DNA of 42,550 nt, taken from the NCBI GenBank assembly GCA_934675115.1, contig CAKUPH010000007.1, positions 1-42,550 of the forward strand, in the 5' to 3' direction. The notes below the pieces were generated by a model, which was not told the origin of the DNA, searched no databases, and worked only from the letters and a program-made list of their open reading frames with translations. Below, piece after piece: positions 29,564-38,377 of this stretch (within the stretch, counting starts at the first letter, position 1; every line of letters begins with the position of its first letter). The position numbers were made by a program, and so were the translations under genes. The stretch comes from an uncultured Oscillospiraceae bacterium. GTDB taxonomy: Bacteria; Bacillota; Clostridia; Oscillospirales; Oscillospiraceae.

Positions 29564-29989
29564 GTGGAAGAATTCATGGAGCAGACGGTACAGGAAACTG
29601 CGCCGGAGGTCGCGGCGGAGCCGGTACAGGAGACCGCGCCGGAGACCCCGCCGGAAGGCCCGGCGGAGCCGGAGGGCCGGGATTTCGCGGATGAGGTCCG
29701 GGACCTTCTGCACGAGTTCCCGGACGCCTGGGGCACACAGCTGCCCGAGGAGGTGGTCCGGGCGGCGGCGGGGGGCCAGCGGACGGTGGACGCCTACCGG
29801 GACTGGCGGATCGGACAGGGCTTTGAGAGCCAGCCCCTTGTGGTCCGGCAGGTCCCGGCCCCCAGCCGAGTAGAGCGGCAGAACGCCGTCAACGCGGCCC
29901 GGGCCCCGGTGTCGGGGACGTCCTACGGGTTCGCGGTGACGGACCCGGCGTGGGGAAGGGACTCCTTCATGGAGGGGTTTGAGGACTGA
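29564..29989 (+). CDS. Scaffold-like acidic phage protein
   Basis: A 141-residue protein starting at GTG after GGGAGGTGAAAG. The N terminus has an imperfect repeat, VQETAPE (twice), in a Glu/Pro/Ala-rich disordered stretch; the middle (EVRDLLHEFPDAWGTQLPEE) is helical. Its position between portal and capsid, acidity and disorder fit a scaffold or capsid-assembly chaperone, but no family signature proves this. Confidence 0.55.
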   Translation: MEEFMEQTVQETAPEVAAEPVQETAPETPPEGPAEPEGRDFADEVRDLLHEFPDAWGTQLPEEVVRAAAGGQRTVDAYRDWRIGQGFESQPLVVRQVPAPSRVERQNAVNAARAPVSGTSYGFAVTDPAWGRDSFMEGFED

Positions 29990-30731
29990 GGGGGCTTCAG
30001 GCGAAGCCCCCAGAAGCCAAAGGGCTGCGCCCTTTGGGGGAACGGTTTTTCTCGACCCCGTTTCTTTTGATTGCGTACAAAAGAAACGGTGTCGAACCGC
30101 CAAAGAAAATACGCCAAAGGGGTGCGTCAAAATCTTCCGGATTTAAGTCACTGACGAGAAAGCGCCCCTTCGGTAAGACGCTGCCGTTCTATTTCCGCTG
30201 TCGCTGCTGCGGGCGGGACTTGCAAGGCTTGCGCCCGATAGCGCCGACGCAGTACGGCGGGGCACCGGGGCAGGCGCTGGACCGGGGGCCGGACCGGGTT
30301 TCGCAAGCTCCGGCGGAGCGGCAGCGGGAAACAGCGGCTTTGAGCATCCTGTTACCCCGCGCCGGTCGATAGACACAGAAACTTTTTCGTCCGCCCCGCA
30401 GGGCTGGGGGTTTCTCAAAGGGGGACTGGTCCCCCTTTGAAGGCGCGCCGCGTCAGCGGTTTTGGCATTTCCGCAGAAATGCCCGCGCCTTACGGGGTCC
30501 TTAGGGGGAAAACGCTATGAGCGAGGGCACGGCCTTCAGTGCCCGACGCCGAATCCGCGTTTTCTCCCTAAGCGCATTTTTGCATCCTTTTTGTGCGCAC
30601 AAAAAGGATGTCGCCCGGGGGGCGAAACCCCCGCCAGCGGAGCGTCTGGCAAGACGCACCACCCCATTTCGCCGGGGTAACGGCGAATACGAAAAATTGC
30701 CGATTTCTTCGGCGCAAAAGGAGTGATGTAA
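29990..30731. other. Hairpin-rich gap between scaffold-like and capsid genes
   Basis: Some 740 bp without a supported gene. It holds GGGGGCTTC/GAAGCCCCC (29990-30011), CCAAAGGG/CCCTTTGG (30017-30037), CGTTTCTTTTG/CAAAAGAAACG within a longer stem (30052-30094), repeat family 2 copy 2 (30391-30489), and a perfect 28-bp palindrome centred on GTGCGCAC (30583-30610). Such REP-like hairpins are scattered in gut Clostridia genomes. Several could lower or uncouple transcription just before the highly expressed capsid gene. Confidence 0.6.
30391..30489 (-). repeat. Dispersed repeat, family 2, copy 2
   Basis: Reverse-complement match to 27613-27710 over about 99 bp, including the hairpins CAAAGGGGG/CCCCCTTTG and GGCATTTC/AGAAATGCC. 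This intergenic copy has the opposite orientation to the one in the portal gene. Confidence 0.8.
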
Positions 30732-31856
30732 ATGTCTGTGCAGAATTATGCCAGCAAATACGCAAAGCAGATCGATGAACGCTTTCATCGGGAAAGTCAG
30801 GCCATGATGGCCCTCAACAACAACTACAAATTCACCGGGGTGAAAACGGTGCAGGTCTACAGCCTGCCCGTCGTGGCGATGCAGGACTACAAGCGGACGG
30901 GCCGGGACCGCTACGGCAACCCGGATGACCTGAGCACCAACGTGCAGACGTTGACCGTCTGCCGGGACCGGGCCTTCACCTTTATCATCGACAAGGGCGA
31001 CAAGCTCCAGAGCCAGATGGTGAGCGACGCGGGCAAGGCCCTGTCCCGCCAGCTGCGCGAGGTGTGCGTCCCCGAGTTCGACACCTACGTGTTCAAGACC
31101 CTGGCTGCCAAGGCCACCGAGCGCGGCGCCACCGGCACCACCGCCATCACCAAGAGCAACGCCTACGAGATGTTCCTGAACGGCATGGAATATCTGGGCA
31201 ACCGCAACGTCCCCGATCAGGGCCGTGTGTGTTTCTGCTCCTACAAGTTCGCCAACCTGCTCAAGCAGGACAGCGCGTTTATGAAGTACGGCGACGCCTC
31301 CCAGCAGATGCTGATCAAGGGCGTCATCGGCGAGGTGGACGGCTGCAAGATCGTCAAGGTCCCCTCCGGCCGCCTCCCTGCGGGCGCCAGCTTCCTGCTG
31401 ACCCACCCCATTGCGGCCACTGCTCCCAAGCAGCTGGAGGACTACAAGATCCACGACAATCCTCCCGGCATCTCCGGCTGGCTGGTCGAGGGCCGTCTGA
31501 TCTACGACTGCTTCGTCCTCAACGAGAAGGCCGATGCCGTGTACTACCACGGCAGTCAGGCCGTGATGAAGGACCTGACCGTCCAGACCGCGGCTACCGC
31601 TACCGGCAAGTCCACCATTCTGGTGAACCCCGACGCCCTTGAGGGCTCCAAGCGGTACTACATCACCGCGGCCACCGCCGCGGCCCTGACCTCCGTGACC
31701 TATGGCACCGCCATCACCAAGGCCAGCTGGACCGAGCTGACCGCCAACGGTCTGGAGATTACCCCCACTTCCGGCCACAAGTTCGTCCGCGTGGTCGAGG
31801 TGGACGCCGACGACAAGCCCATCGCCAAGGGCGATGCCGTGCTGAACATCGGCTGA
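30732..31856 (+). CDS. Major capsid protein
   Basis: A 374-residue protein with features of HK97-fold coats of the P22/N4 type: N-terminal MSVQNYASKYAKQIDERFHR, GRDRYGNPDDLSTNVQTLTV, DKGDKLQSQMV, then a central LIKGVIGEVDGCKIVKVPSG and LLTHPIAATAPKQLEDYKIH (P-domain strands). The final 80 residues form an extra Ig-like domain (SKRYYITAATAAALTSVTYG). AAGGAG precedes the ATG. Codon choice is strongly biased to C-ending codons, as in highly expressed genes, and a terminator follows. Confidence 0.88.
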   Translation: MSVQNYASKYAKQIDERFHRESQAMMALNNNYKFTGVKTVQVYSLPVVAMQDYKRTGRDRYGNPDDLSTNVQTLTVCRDRAFTFIIDKGDKLQSQMVSDAGKALSRQLREVCVPEFDTYVFKTLAAKATERGATGTTAITKSNAYEMFLNGMEYLGNRNVPDQGRVCFCSYKFANLLKQDSAFMKYGDASQQMLIKGVIGEVDGCKIVKVPSGRLPAGASFLLTHPIAATAPKQLEDYKIHDNPPGISGWLVEGRLIYDCFVLNEKADAVYYHGSQAVMKDLTVQTAATATGKSTILVNPDALEGSKRYYITAATAAALTSVTYGTAITKASWTELTANGLEITPTSGHKFVRVVEVDADDKPIAKGDAVLNIG

Positions 31857-31873
31857 GCGCGATAACGCAGAAC

Positions 31874-31906
31874 AGGGCAGCCCCGTTTTCCGGGGCTGCC
31901 CTTCTT
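31874..31906 (+). terminator. Terminator after the capsid gene
   Basis: A 12-bp perfect stem (31874-31885 with 31891-31902), loop TTTTC, followed by TCTT. It is a rho-independent type and probably sets the capsid transcript level above that of the downstream genes. Confidence 0.75.
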
Positions 31907-31932
31907 AATCCTGATGAAAGAGAGGTGGCCGT

Positions 31933-32565
31933 ATGACTTATGGCTGGGCGCGGGACTACGCGCTGGAGCTGATCCACCAGTACAGCATTATGGGTACGGA
32001 GATCCAGCTGAGCTACAACAACCAGGCCGACTATGTGCGGCGCATCCCCAAGCTGGTGGATGACGCGCAGCATTATATTGCCACCACGAAGCGCAAGATC
32101 CGGCAGATCATGCCCCTCGACCAACTGGAGTATGTGGACAGGGGAGACTGGCGGGAGTATCGGCTGCCCTGGAACTGCTGGCAGGTAAGCAGCGCAGGGC
32201 TGATCCGCTACAACGGGCCGCGGCTCCAGCGGTTCCACCGCTATCACCTGCTGGGGGACGACCGGCTGGCCCTCCCGCTGTCCATGGTCGGGGAGCCGCT
32301 GTCGCTGGAATACTACCGGCTGCCCAGCCGGATCGGGGACAATCCCCCCGACGGAGCGGAGCTGGACAACAGCGTAGACGCACAGCAGGCGGTGCCGTTC
32401 TACGTGGCGGCGCATCTGGTCATGCTGGACAACTCCTTCGCATATCAGGCGCTGTACAACGAGTTCTCCGACAAGCTGTCCCTGCTGGGCGAGCAGCCCC
32501 AGGCGGAGCCGGAGGTCGTGGAGGACAGCTATGACCCGGCCGAGTGGGACTATGACGGCTACTGA
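31933..32565 (+). CDS. Head-tail connector-like protein
   Basis: A 210-residue protein after the capsid, with GAGAGGTGG upstream. The N-terminal helical part (YALELIHQYSIMGTEIQLSY) and PKLVDDAQHYIATTKRKIRQ resemble podoviral head-completion proteins (P22 gp4 or T7 gp11 position), and C-terminal residues are acidic and Tyr-rich (DSYDPAEWDYDGY). The assignment rests on position and shape rather than a clear signature. Confidence 0.65.
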   Translation: MTYGWARDYALELIHQYSIMGTEIQLSYNNQADYVRRIPKLVDDAQHYIATTKRKIRQIMPLDQLEYVDRGDWREYRLPWNCWQVSSAGLIRYNGPRLQRFHRYHLLGDDRLALPLSMVGEPLSLEYYRLPSRIGDNPPDGAELDNSVDAQQAVPFYVAAHLVMLDNSFAYQALYNEFSDKLSLLGEQPQAEPEVVEDSYDPAEWDYDGY

Positions 32566-32582
32566 GCCGGGGCGGTGAAGCG

Positions 32583-34451
32583 ATGAGAGTAAACCTTTAT
32601 TATATGCCCTCCGCCCCCAAGGAGTACGTGGTGGACTTTCCGCGGTTGGACGGCGGACTGAACCTGTGGGAGCTGAACTACCGGCTGGACCAGAACCAGA
32701 GCCCGGACATGATCAACCTGTGGTGGCAGGACGGCGCACTCTGCTGCCGGGACGGGCAGGAGTGGGTGGACAGCACCGGCACCCGGGGGACCGGGTACGC
32801 CTGCTATGAGCTGCTGTTCTGGGACCGGGTGTTCTTCCACGCGGGGGACAAGATCTACTACTGCACCATGGGCGGCGAGACGCAGACGGCGCCGACGGCG
32901 CTCATCACGGGGGTGCCTCAGAACCGGGGGACCTTCTTCCAGTACAACAGCAAGCTCTACTACAAGAACCGGGGCGGCTACTACGAGATCAAATATGACC
33001 GGGATACGGACAGCTTCACCGGGGGCGCGGTGAAGGCGTTCTCGCCCATCATCCAGATCAACACGGAGCCCACCACGGGAGCCGGGAACACCTATCAGTC
33101 CGAGAACCGGATCTGCGGGCAGAAAACGGTCTGGTATTCCACGGTGTCCGGCGTGAAGGAGTACGTGCTGCCGGTGCAGGGGATCGACAGCGTGGACAAG
33201 GTCGTGGTGGACGACGTGGAGCTGGAGGCCGGGACGGGGTATACCGTGGACCTGGAGGCGGGCAAGGTGACGTTCACCACGGAGCCCACCCACCACGACC
33301 CGGTCCGGGCCAACACGGTGGCGATCACGTACACGAAGGCCAACCCGGACGCGATGAACAGCATTATGGACTGCTGCTATGCGGCGGTGTTCGGCGGGAA
33401 CCAGAACGTGTGCGTGGTGCTGGGCGGCTGCCCGGCGCAGCCTAACGCCTACTTCTGGTGCGGCAACCACATCGTTATGGACCCGGGGTACTTCCCCATG
33501 GAGCAGTATAATTTCGCCGGCGATGCCGAGGAGGCCATCACCGGATTCGGAAAGCAGCAGGCCATGCTGGTGATCTTCAAGGAGCGCAGCATCGGCCGGG
33601 CGAGCTTCGGCACGACCGAGATGCAGAGCGGCCGCGTACTGCTGACGATGGACTACACGGCCATCAACAGCCGGATCGGCTGTGACCTGCCGTGGACGAT
33701 CCAGCTGATCGAGAACAACCTGGTATTCTGCAACAAGCAGCAGGGGGTCCACATCGTCAAGGACAGCTCCTCCGCATACGAAAACAACATCGTCAGTCTC
33801 AGCCGCAACGTGAACGGGACCGGCCAGCGGGCGGGCCTGCTGGAGGCAGTGCGCAACGCGGTATCCGTGAGCAGCTTTGACGACGACACCCGGTACTGGG
33901 TGGTGGCGGACGGACAGGCATATGTCTGGGACTATCAGCTCAGCACGTACACCCAGCCGAGCTGGTTCTATTTTACCGGGATCGGCGGTATCGCCTTCTT
34001 CCGGGACGAGGTAAGCAATCACTACCACATGGACAGCCTGGGGCGGCTGAGCCGCTTCGCCCGCACGTTTACGGACTATGGCGCGGCGATTCCCAAGCGG
34101 TACAGGTTCGCGACCCAGAGCATGAACGGTTTTGACAAGCTGAAGGATGTGCTCAGTGTGCTGTTCTCCGTCCGCGGCGATACGGATACCCGCATCCAGC
34201 TGACCTATGAGACCGACTACGGCATATGGAAGGATCCGACACCGATCACGTCGTTCTCCTGGCGGCTGGCGCCCCGGAATCTGGCTTACCGGTATCTGAG
34301 CGTCCGGCGGTTCGCCACCATTGCCCGGCGGAAGCCGGGGAGCCGCCACGTCCGGCACTTTGCCATGCAGCTGGACAACAACGAAGCGGGGATGGATATG
34401 TCCATCGTGTCCGCGCAAATCTACTACCGCTACCAGGGGAGGGAACGCTGA
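32583..34451 (+). CDS. Tail nozzle / DNA-stabilisation protein (P22 gp10-like)
   Basis: A 622-residue beta-rich protein. Features include DFPRLDGGLNLWELNYRLDQ and QSPDMINLWWQDGALCCRDG at the N terminus, many short strands with Trp/Tyr, GYFPMEQYNFAGDAEEAITG, LVIFKERSIGRASFG and TFTDYGAAIPKRYRFATQSM. This matches the multi-blade propeller nozzle proteins of podoviruses (P22 gp10, T7 gp12). It closes the tail tube and binds the portal/connector stack. It overlaps the next ATG by one base. Confidence 0.8.
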   Translation: MRVNLYYMPSAPKEYVVDFPRLDGGLNLWELNYRLDQNQSPDMINLWWQDGALCCRDGQEWVDSTGTRGTGYACYELLFWDRVFFHAGDKIYYCTMGGETQTAPTALITGVPQNRGTFFQYNSKLYYKNRGGYYEIKYDRDTDSFTGGAVKAFSPIIQINTEPTTGAGNTYQSENRICGQKTVWYSTVSGVKEYVLPVQGIDSVDKVVVDDVELEAGTGYTVDLEAGKVTFTTEPTHHDPVRANTVAITYTKANPDAMNSIMDCCYAAVFGGNQNVCVVLGGCPAQPNAYFWCGNHIVMDPGYFPMEQYNFAGDAEEAITGFGKQQAMLVIFKERSIGRASFGTTEMQSGRVLLTMDYTAINSRIGCDLPWTIQLIENNLVFCNKQQGVHIVKDSSSAYENNIVSLSRNVNGTGQRAGLLEAVRNAVSVSSFDDDTRYWVVADGQAYVWDYQLSTYTQPSWFYFTGIGGIAFFRDEVSNHYHMDSLGRLSRFARTFTDYGAAIPKRYRFATQSMNGFDKLKDVLSVLFSVRGDTDTRIQLTYETDYGIWKDPTPITSFSWRLAPRNLAYRYLSVRRFATIARRKPGSRHVRHFAMQLDNNEAGMDMSIVSAQIYYRYQGRER

Positions 34452-34897
34452 TGGCGATCAAGGCATTGGAATTTGAGAAGAAATGGACCAACCCCACGGA
34501 CTTCCCGACCTATGAGCCCGATGAGGAGCAGGTCCGCGCCGACCTTCAGTACCACCCGGACGCCATTGCGGCGTACATCAACGAGACGCTGAAGGGCGAG
34601 CTGGAAAAGGCCGCGGAGGCCGGGGAGAACGCAGAAACACACATCGCGGACAGCACCAGCCATGTGACGGCGGAGGAAAAGGCCGCCTGGAACGGCAAGG
34701 TCACGATCAGCCGGACGGAGCCGACAGCCAAGGACGTGCTGTGGATCGACATCGGGAACAACGGCGTGGGCAAGTATTGGAACGGCACCGCATGGGTATC
34801 CATCGCGGCGGTGTCCGCGTCCGTGGCCACGGCGATCCCGGTGCTCAGTCAGGACCCGGCGAGCACGGTGCTGGGTCAGGTCTGGGTCGTGGAATAA
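34451..34897 (+). CDS. Tail-associated protein
   Basis: A 148-residue protein: N-terminal LEFEKKWTNPTDFPTYEPDE, a helical middle, the fibre-type segment HIADSTSHVTAEEKAAWNGK common in Clostridial phage tails, and a C-terminal beta part with WNGTAWVSIAA. It may adapt the nozzle to fibres or carry a small carbohydrate-binding unit. Well packed between nozzle and Tyr-rich genes. Confidence 0.65.
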   Translation: MAIKALEFEKKWTNPTDFPTYEPDEEQVRADLQYHPDAIAAYINETLKGELEKAAEAGENAETHIADSTSHVTAEEKAAWNGKVTISRTEPTAKDVLWIDIGNNGVGKYWNGTAWVSIAAVSASVATAIPVLSQDPASTVLGQVWVVE

Positions 34898-34909
34898 GGA
34901 GGGCGAGGA

Positions 34910-35821
34910 ATGGCGGTAACGATTCTGAGCCCCACCAGCCAGCTGGTGGACCGCTCCGGCGGCGTGACGCTGTCCTGGCAGAGTGACTACCCGCAGAGCG
35001 CGTATGAGGTCCTGTACCGCCGGAAGGGACAGACGGCGTGGAGCACCCTGGGCCGCGTGGAGAGCGCGGAGCACCAGACGGAGCTGGACACCACGAAGTT
35101 TGTGGACTGCGTGGAGTACCACTACCGGGTGGTGTGCTACGCGCAGGGGACCGAGAGTGACGCCGACACCGCGTACACCGGCAGCGACACCAGCCCGGCA
35201 TACAGCCTGATCCTGGCCCCCGGCGCAAAGGCGATGCTGAAGGTGCGGGGCTCGTCCGGCATGGTGGAGGTCCCGCTGTACGACAACCTGCGGGGTGAGG
35301 GCCCGGAGCTGAAGGTCCGGCTGGCCGCCGGACTGGGCCGGGCGCCCCTCGTGGAGCGGGGGTCCGCGATGGCATCCTCCTTCTCGCTGCGGGCAAGTCA
35401 GGGCATCCGGGCTGCGGCGGGCCGGACCGCCCGGTGTGACGATCCCGGAGTGCCGGGGACCACGGAGCTGGATGTCCGGAAACGGTACTACGAGGCGTAC
35501 AAGTACCAACACGAGTACAAGTACAGTTACCAGTACCGGTACACGGACACCGCAGGTGGCATAGCGTATGGGACCGGGTACAACACGTTCCACTATGTGT
35601 ACAGCTATTACGCGCTGGGTGATTACGGCGTGTATACCGGGGGTTATCGCATAGCCTACTACTGGTATACGGGCAGCGGCATTGCGTATACCACTCAGCC
35701 GTACCAGTACAGCTATTATTATCTGTACTGGTATGACACCTACGCATACCAGTACCAGACAGCCCAGGAGCCGAGATACCATTACGCGGAGAAGTATTAC
35801 AATTACGCCATTCGTGCGTAG
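34910..35821 (+). CDS. Tyr-rich tail protein, probable modification substrate
   Basis: A 303-residue protein. Residues 1-105 look like a fibronectin type III domain (VTILSPTSQLVDRSGGVTLS, YRVVCYAQGTESDADTAYTG). Residues 106-190 form a linker (SSFSLRASQGIRAAAGRTAR). The last 113 residues hold about 37 tyrosines, often alternating (YKYQHEYKYSYQYRY, YQYSYYYLYWYDTYAYQY) with Gly-rich turns. Alternating Tyr in beta strands would place the rings on one face. It is followed after 13 bp by a radical SAM enzyme and then a GT8 glycosyltransferase, which suggests that this Tyr-rich domain is their target. TAAGGAGG precedes the ATG. Confidence 0.75.
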   Translation: MAVTILSPTSQLVDRSGGVTLSWQSDYPQSAYEVLYRRKGQTAWSTLGRVESAEHQTELDTTKFVDCVEYHYRVVCYAQGTESDADTAYTGSDTSPAYSLILAPGAKAMLKVRGSSGMVEVPLYDNLRGEGPELKVRLAAGLGRAPLVERGSAMASSFSLRASQGIRAAAGRTARCDDPGVPGTTELDVRKRYYEAYKYQHEYKYSYQYRYTDTAGGIAYGTGYNTFHYVYSYYALGDYGVYTGGYRIAYYWYTGSGIAYTTQPYQYSYYYLYWYDTYAYQYQTAQEPRYHYAEKYYNYAIRA

Positions 35822-35834
35822 CAGGAGGTAAACC

Positions 35835-36785
35835 ATGGCCAACATCGCCGTCACCAATTACTGCAATCTGAAGTGCCCGTACTGCTTTGCGGATGACATG
35901 ATCTGCGAGGAGAAGCGGCACATCACGCTGGAGCAGTTCCGGACCACGCTGGACTGGCTGGCCCGGACCCCGAAGAACCACATCGGCATTATCGGCGGGG
36001 AGCCGACGCTGCACCCCCGGTTCAGTGAGATCCTTCATGAGGTGAACCTGTACTGCCGGGACCTGCGGACCTCGGCGACACTGTTCACCAACGGGATCTA
36101 TCTGGACAAATACCTGCCCGAGATCGGCGAGGGGATCGGGGTGCTCATCAACTGCAATCACCCCGACGGGATGACGGCGGAGCAGGAGAAACAGTTCCGG
36201 GCCACCATGGAGCACCTGGACATTCTCGGCTGGTTCCGGGAGCGGGCGACCTGCGGGTGCAATCTGTATGTGGGCCTGGAGGACTACGGATACATCTGGG
36301 AGCTGGTGGACCGGTATCAGTTGAACCGGCTGCGGTATTCGGTGACGGCTCCCGGCGGGCAGTACACTCAGTGGCGGCATGACAAAGAGGGCTACTACAC
36401 GGCAATGAAGCCGATCCTCCTTCGGTTCTGCGGGGAGGCGGAAAAGCGGGGGGTCCTCCTGTGCCCGGACTGCAACCACATCCCGGACTGCTACCTGACG
36501 CAGGAGGAGCGGGAGCTGGTGGCCCGGGTGAACGACCACGACTCCCCGGGGTTCTGCGAGCCGGTGGTGGACATTACGCCGGACTTCCGGGCCACGGCCT
36601 GCTTCGGCAGCTATGACCCGGTGGACTGCGGAAAGTTCCGGGACCTCATCGAGCTGGAGCGATATCTGCTGCTGAAGAAGTCCTTCCCCCGGGTGTGCGC
36701 CAACGCCACGGGGAAATGCGCCGGGTGCCCGGAGCACGAGTGCCTGCGGTGCCAGGGCGGCTGCCTGGGTTTCGCGGAGGTGTGA
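35835..36785 (+). CDS. Radical SAM enzyme with C-terminal Cys cluster
   Basis: A 316-residue enzyme: CNLKCPYC (C10, C14, C17) binds the catalytic 4Fe-4S cluster, IIGGEPTLHP is the SAM-binding GGEP motif, and LFTNGIYLD follows. From about residue 210 come further cysteines (CPDCNHIPDC; CFGSYDPVDC; CANATGKCAGCPEHECLRCQ), typical of a SPASM/Twitch auxiliary-cluster region. SPASM enzymes mostly act on peptides, forming C-C or thioether links or epimerising residues. GCAGGAGG precedes the ATG. Its location in the tail operon right behind the Tyr-rich gene is the main evidence for a protein substrate. Confidence 0.88.
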   Translation: MANIAVTNYCNLKCPYCFADDMICEEKRHITLEQFRTTLDWLARTPKNHIGIIGGEPTLHPRFSEILHEVNLYCRDLRTSATLFTNGIYLDKYLPEIGEGIGVLINCNHPDGMTAEQEKQFRATMEHLDILGWFRERATCGCNLYVGLEDYGYIWELVDRYQLNRLRYSVTAPGGQYTQWRHDKEGYYTAMKPILLRFCGEAEKRGVLLCPDCNHIPDCYLTQEERELVARVNDHDSPGFCEPVVDITPDFRATACFGSYDPVDCGKFRDLIELERYLLLKKSFPRVCANATGKCAGCPEHECLRCQGGCLGFAEV

Positions 36786-36786
36786 C

Positions 36787-37593
36787 ATGGACGGGCGGCT
36801 GCATCTGCTGATCTCGGGCGACAGGCGGGTCATGCCGGGGCTGGAGGCGCTGGTGTACTCTGCCATGCTGCACAACCGGAACGTGGTGTGGCACCTGTTC
36901 ACGATGGAGGTCCAGATCGATCACGGGGACGGCACGGGCACCGGCTACTACGGCATCACGGAGGAGGATGCGGCGTGGCTGCGGCGGATCGTGCGGTTCA
37001 TGGACGCGGACTCCGACCTCATCCGCTATGACGTCAGGGACCAGTATCTGGAGCACCTGGACGGCAGCGTGAACCGCAGCACCGGCTTTACGCCCTATGC
37101 CGGGCTGCGGCTGCTGGCGGACCTGATTCTGGACATGGACTGCTGTATGTATCTGGACGCGGACATCATCGTACAGGGAGACCTCCGGCCGCCCTACGAG
37201 CGGTGCCGCCGGGGCGGGAGCGACTACGCGGCGTACACGATCCCGGACGCCTGCGACGGGTACGGCGAGCTGATCTCGGCGGTGTTGGTGCTGAACCTGC
37301 GGAACATCCGGCGCAGCGGCTTTCTGGCCCGGGCGCGGCGGTACTACAACCGGGAGCGCTACACCTATCCGGACCAGATGGCGCTGGCGGCGGCGGGGGA
37401 CCCGGAGCCGCTGGAGGAGACCTACAACTACATGAAGGACCACAAGCTGGCAGAGTACCGGCCGGTGGTCCTTCATTTCTCCAACAACAATAAATTCAAG
37501 CTGTATAACACACAGCCGGGGGTATTCTACCGATATTACCCGGAGCACCGATATATTAAAGAAGGGCTGGATCTGATCCGGACGGCCCATTGA
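36787..37593 (+). CDS. GT8-family glycosyltransferase
   Basis: A 268-residue protein. LHLLISGDRRVMPGLEALVY is the nucleotide-sugar-binding N terminus; YLDADIIVQGDL has the DxD metal motif; VLVLNLRNIR, YPDQMALAAAG and VLHFSNNNKF are the later GT8 marks (D-Q, H-F-x-x). GT8 enzymes are retaining and include glycogenin, which glucosylates tyrosine. GGAGGTG precedes the ATG, one base after the radical SAM stop. Possible targets are the Tyr-rich tail protein or a surface glycan. It has no membrane segment and is probably cytosolic. Confidence 0.88.
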   Translation: MDGRLHLLISGDRRVMPGLEALVYSAMLHNRNVVWHLFTMEVQIDHGDGTGTGYYGITEEDAAWLRRIVRFMDADSDLIRYDVRDQYLEHLDGSVNRSTGFTPYAGLRLLADLILDMDCCMYLDADIIVQGDLRPPYERCRRGGSDYAAYTIPDACDGYGELISAVLVLNLRNIRRSGFLARARRYYNRERYTYPDQMALAAAGDPEPLEETYNYMKDHKLAEYRPVVLHFSNNNKFKLYNTQPGVFYRYYPEHRYIKEGLDLIRTAH

Positions 37594-37606
37594 GGGAGCG
37601 TGACAC

Positions 37607-38365
37607 ATGATCACAATGAGCAGTTGGGTGCTGTCGGTTCCGGCGGCAGACCAGGAGCTGGGCTTCGAGGGGGAGAACCTGGTCCACACGTTGACCATCC
37701 AGACGGACACAGGCCCGGAATGGGTGTACCGCATTGAGCTTGCCTACGCCAACGGCAAGGTGGACATTCTGCTCCCGGCATATAAGGACGGCACCCTGAC
37801 GGCAGAGCTCCGGTGGACGGAGCTGTGCGTCCCTGGGACGGTGACCGTACAGGTCCGGGGTACGAGGGGCTACAAGGTCAAGCTGAGCACCATCGCGGTC
37901 ATGTACATCCGGGAGGCGATCAGCGCGACAGAGACGTTCAACGCCGGGATGCCCACTGAATTTGAGCAGCTGGAGAGCGACCTGTACGCGGCCCGGGAGT
38001 CGGCCAGCGCGAGCGAAAAGGCCGCCCGCGAGGCGAAGGCCTCGGCGGAGACGGCGGCGGGAAAAGCGGCATCCGATGCGTCCCGGGCGGAGTCGGCGAG
38101 GGCGGCGGCAGAGCTGGCCGCGGCCAAGGCGGTCCGGAAGTTTGTGCTGGACTTCAGCGCCGAGAACTGGGGCGACAGCTTAACGCTGGTCTGCGCGGCG
38201 GGGACCCACGGCCTGGGCGCGGCGGGACTGGTCGCGCAGATCTGGGCGGACAGCCAGAAGGTAAGCGACACGGCCATATCCGTCAGCCAGACCGGGGACG
38301 TCACGCTCACGTACAGCGGGACCGACGGCACCGGGTACGCCGGGCGGCTGGTGCTGGTCGGGTGA
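37607..38365 (+). CDS. Tail fibre / upper baseplate-like protein 1
   Basis: A 252-residue protein. Residues 1-125 are a beta-rich adaptor (SSWVLSVPAADQELGFEGEN, VYRIELAYANGKVDILLPAY) shared with the fibre at 38894. Residues 126-180 are an Ala/Glu/Ser coiled coil (SASASEKAAREAKASAETAA). The last 70 residues form a small beta domain (LTLVCAAGTHGLGAAGLVAQ), presumably the tip. It has the form of a short trimeric fibre. Confidence 0.75.
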   Translation: MITMSSWVLSVPAADQELGFEGENLVHTLTIQTDTGPEWVYRIELAYANGKVDILLPAYKDGTLTAELRWTELCVPGTVTVQVRGTRGYKVKLSTIAVMYIREAISATETFNAGMPTEFEQLESDLYAARESASASEKAAREAKASAETAAGKAASDASRAESARAAAELAAAKAVRKFVLDFSAENWGDSLTLVCAAGTHGLGAAGLVAQIWADSQKVSDTAISVSQTGDVTLTYSGTDGTGYAGRLVLVG

Positions 38366-38377
38366 GGAGGGAATGAC

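Noticed and set aside
27700..29736. 678-codon minus-strand frame opposite the portal gene
   Set aside because: Antisense of a conserved structural gene, no recognisable domain, His/Val/Leu-rich shadow composition.
30034..30372. 112-codon plus-strand frame between scaffold-like and capsid genes
   Set aside because: It translates through several hairpins and repeat sequence, has no Shine-Dalgarno and no domain.
32559..34418. 619-codon minus-strand frame opposite the nozzle gene
   Set aside because: Shadow of a well-supported tail gene; no Shine-Dalgarno or domain.
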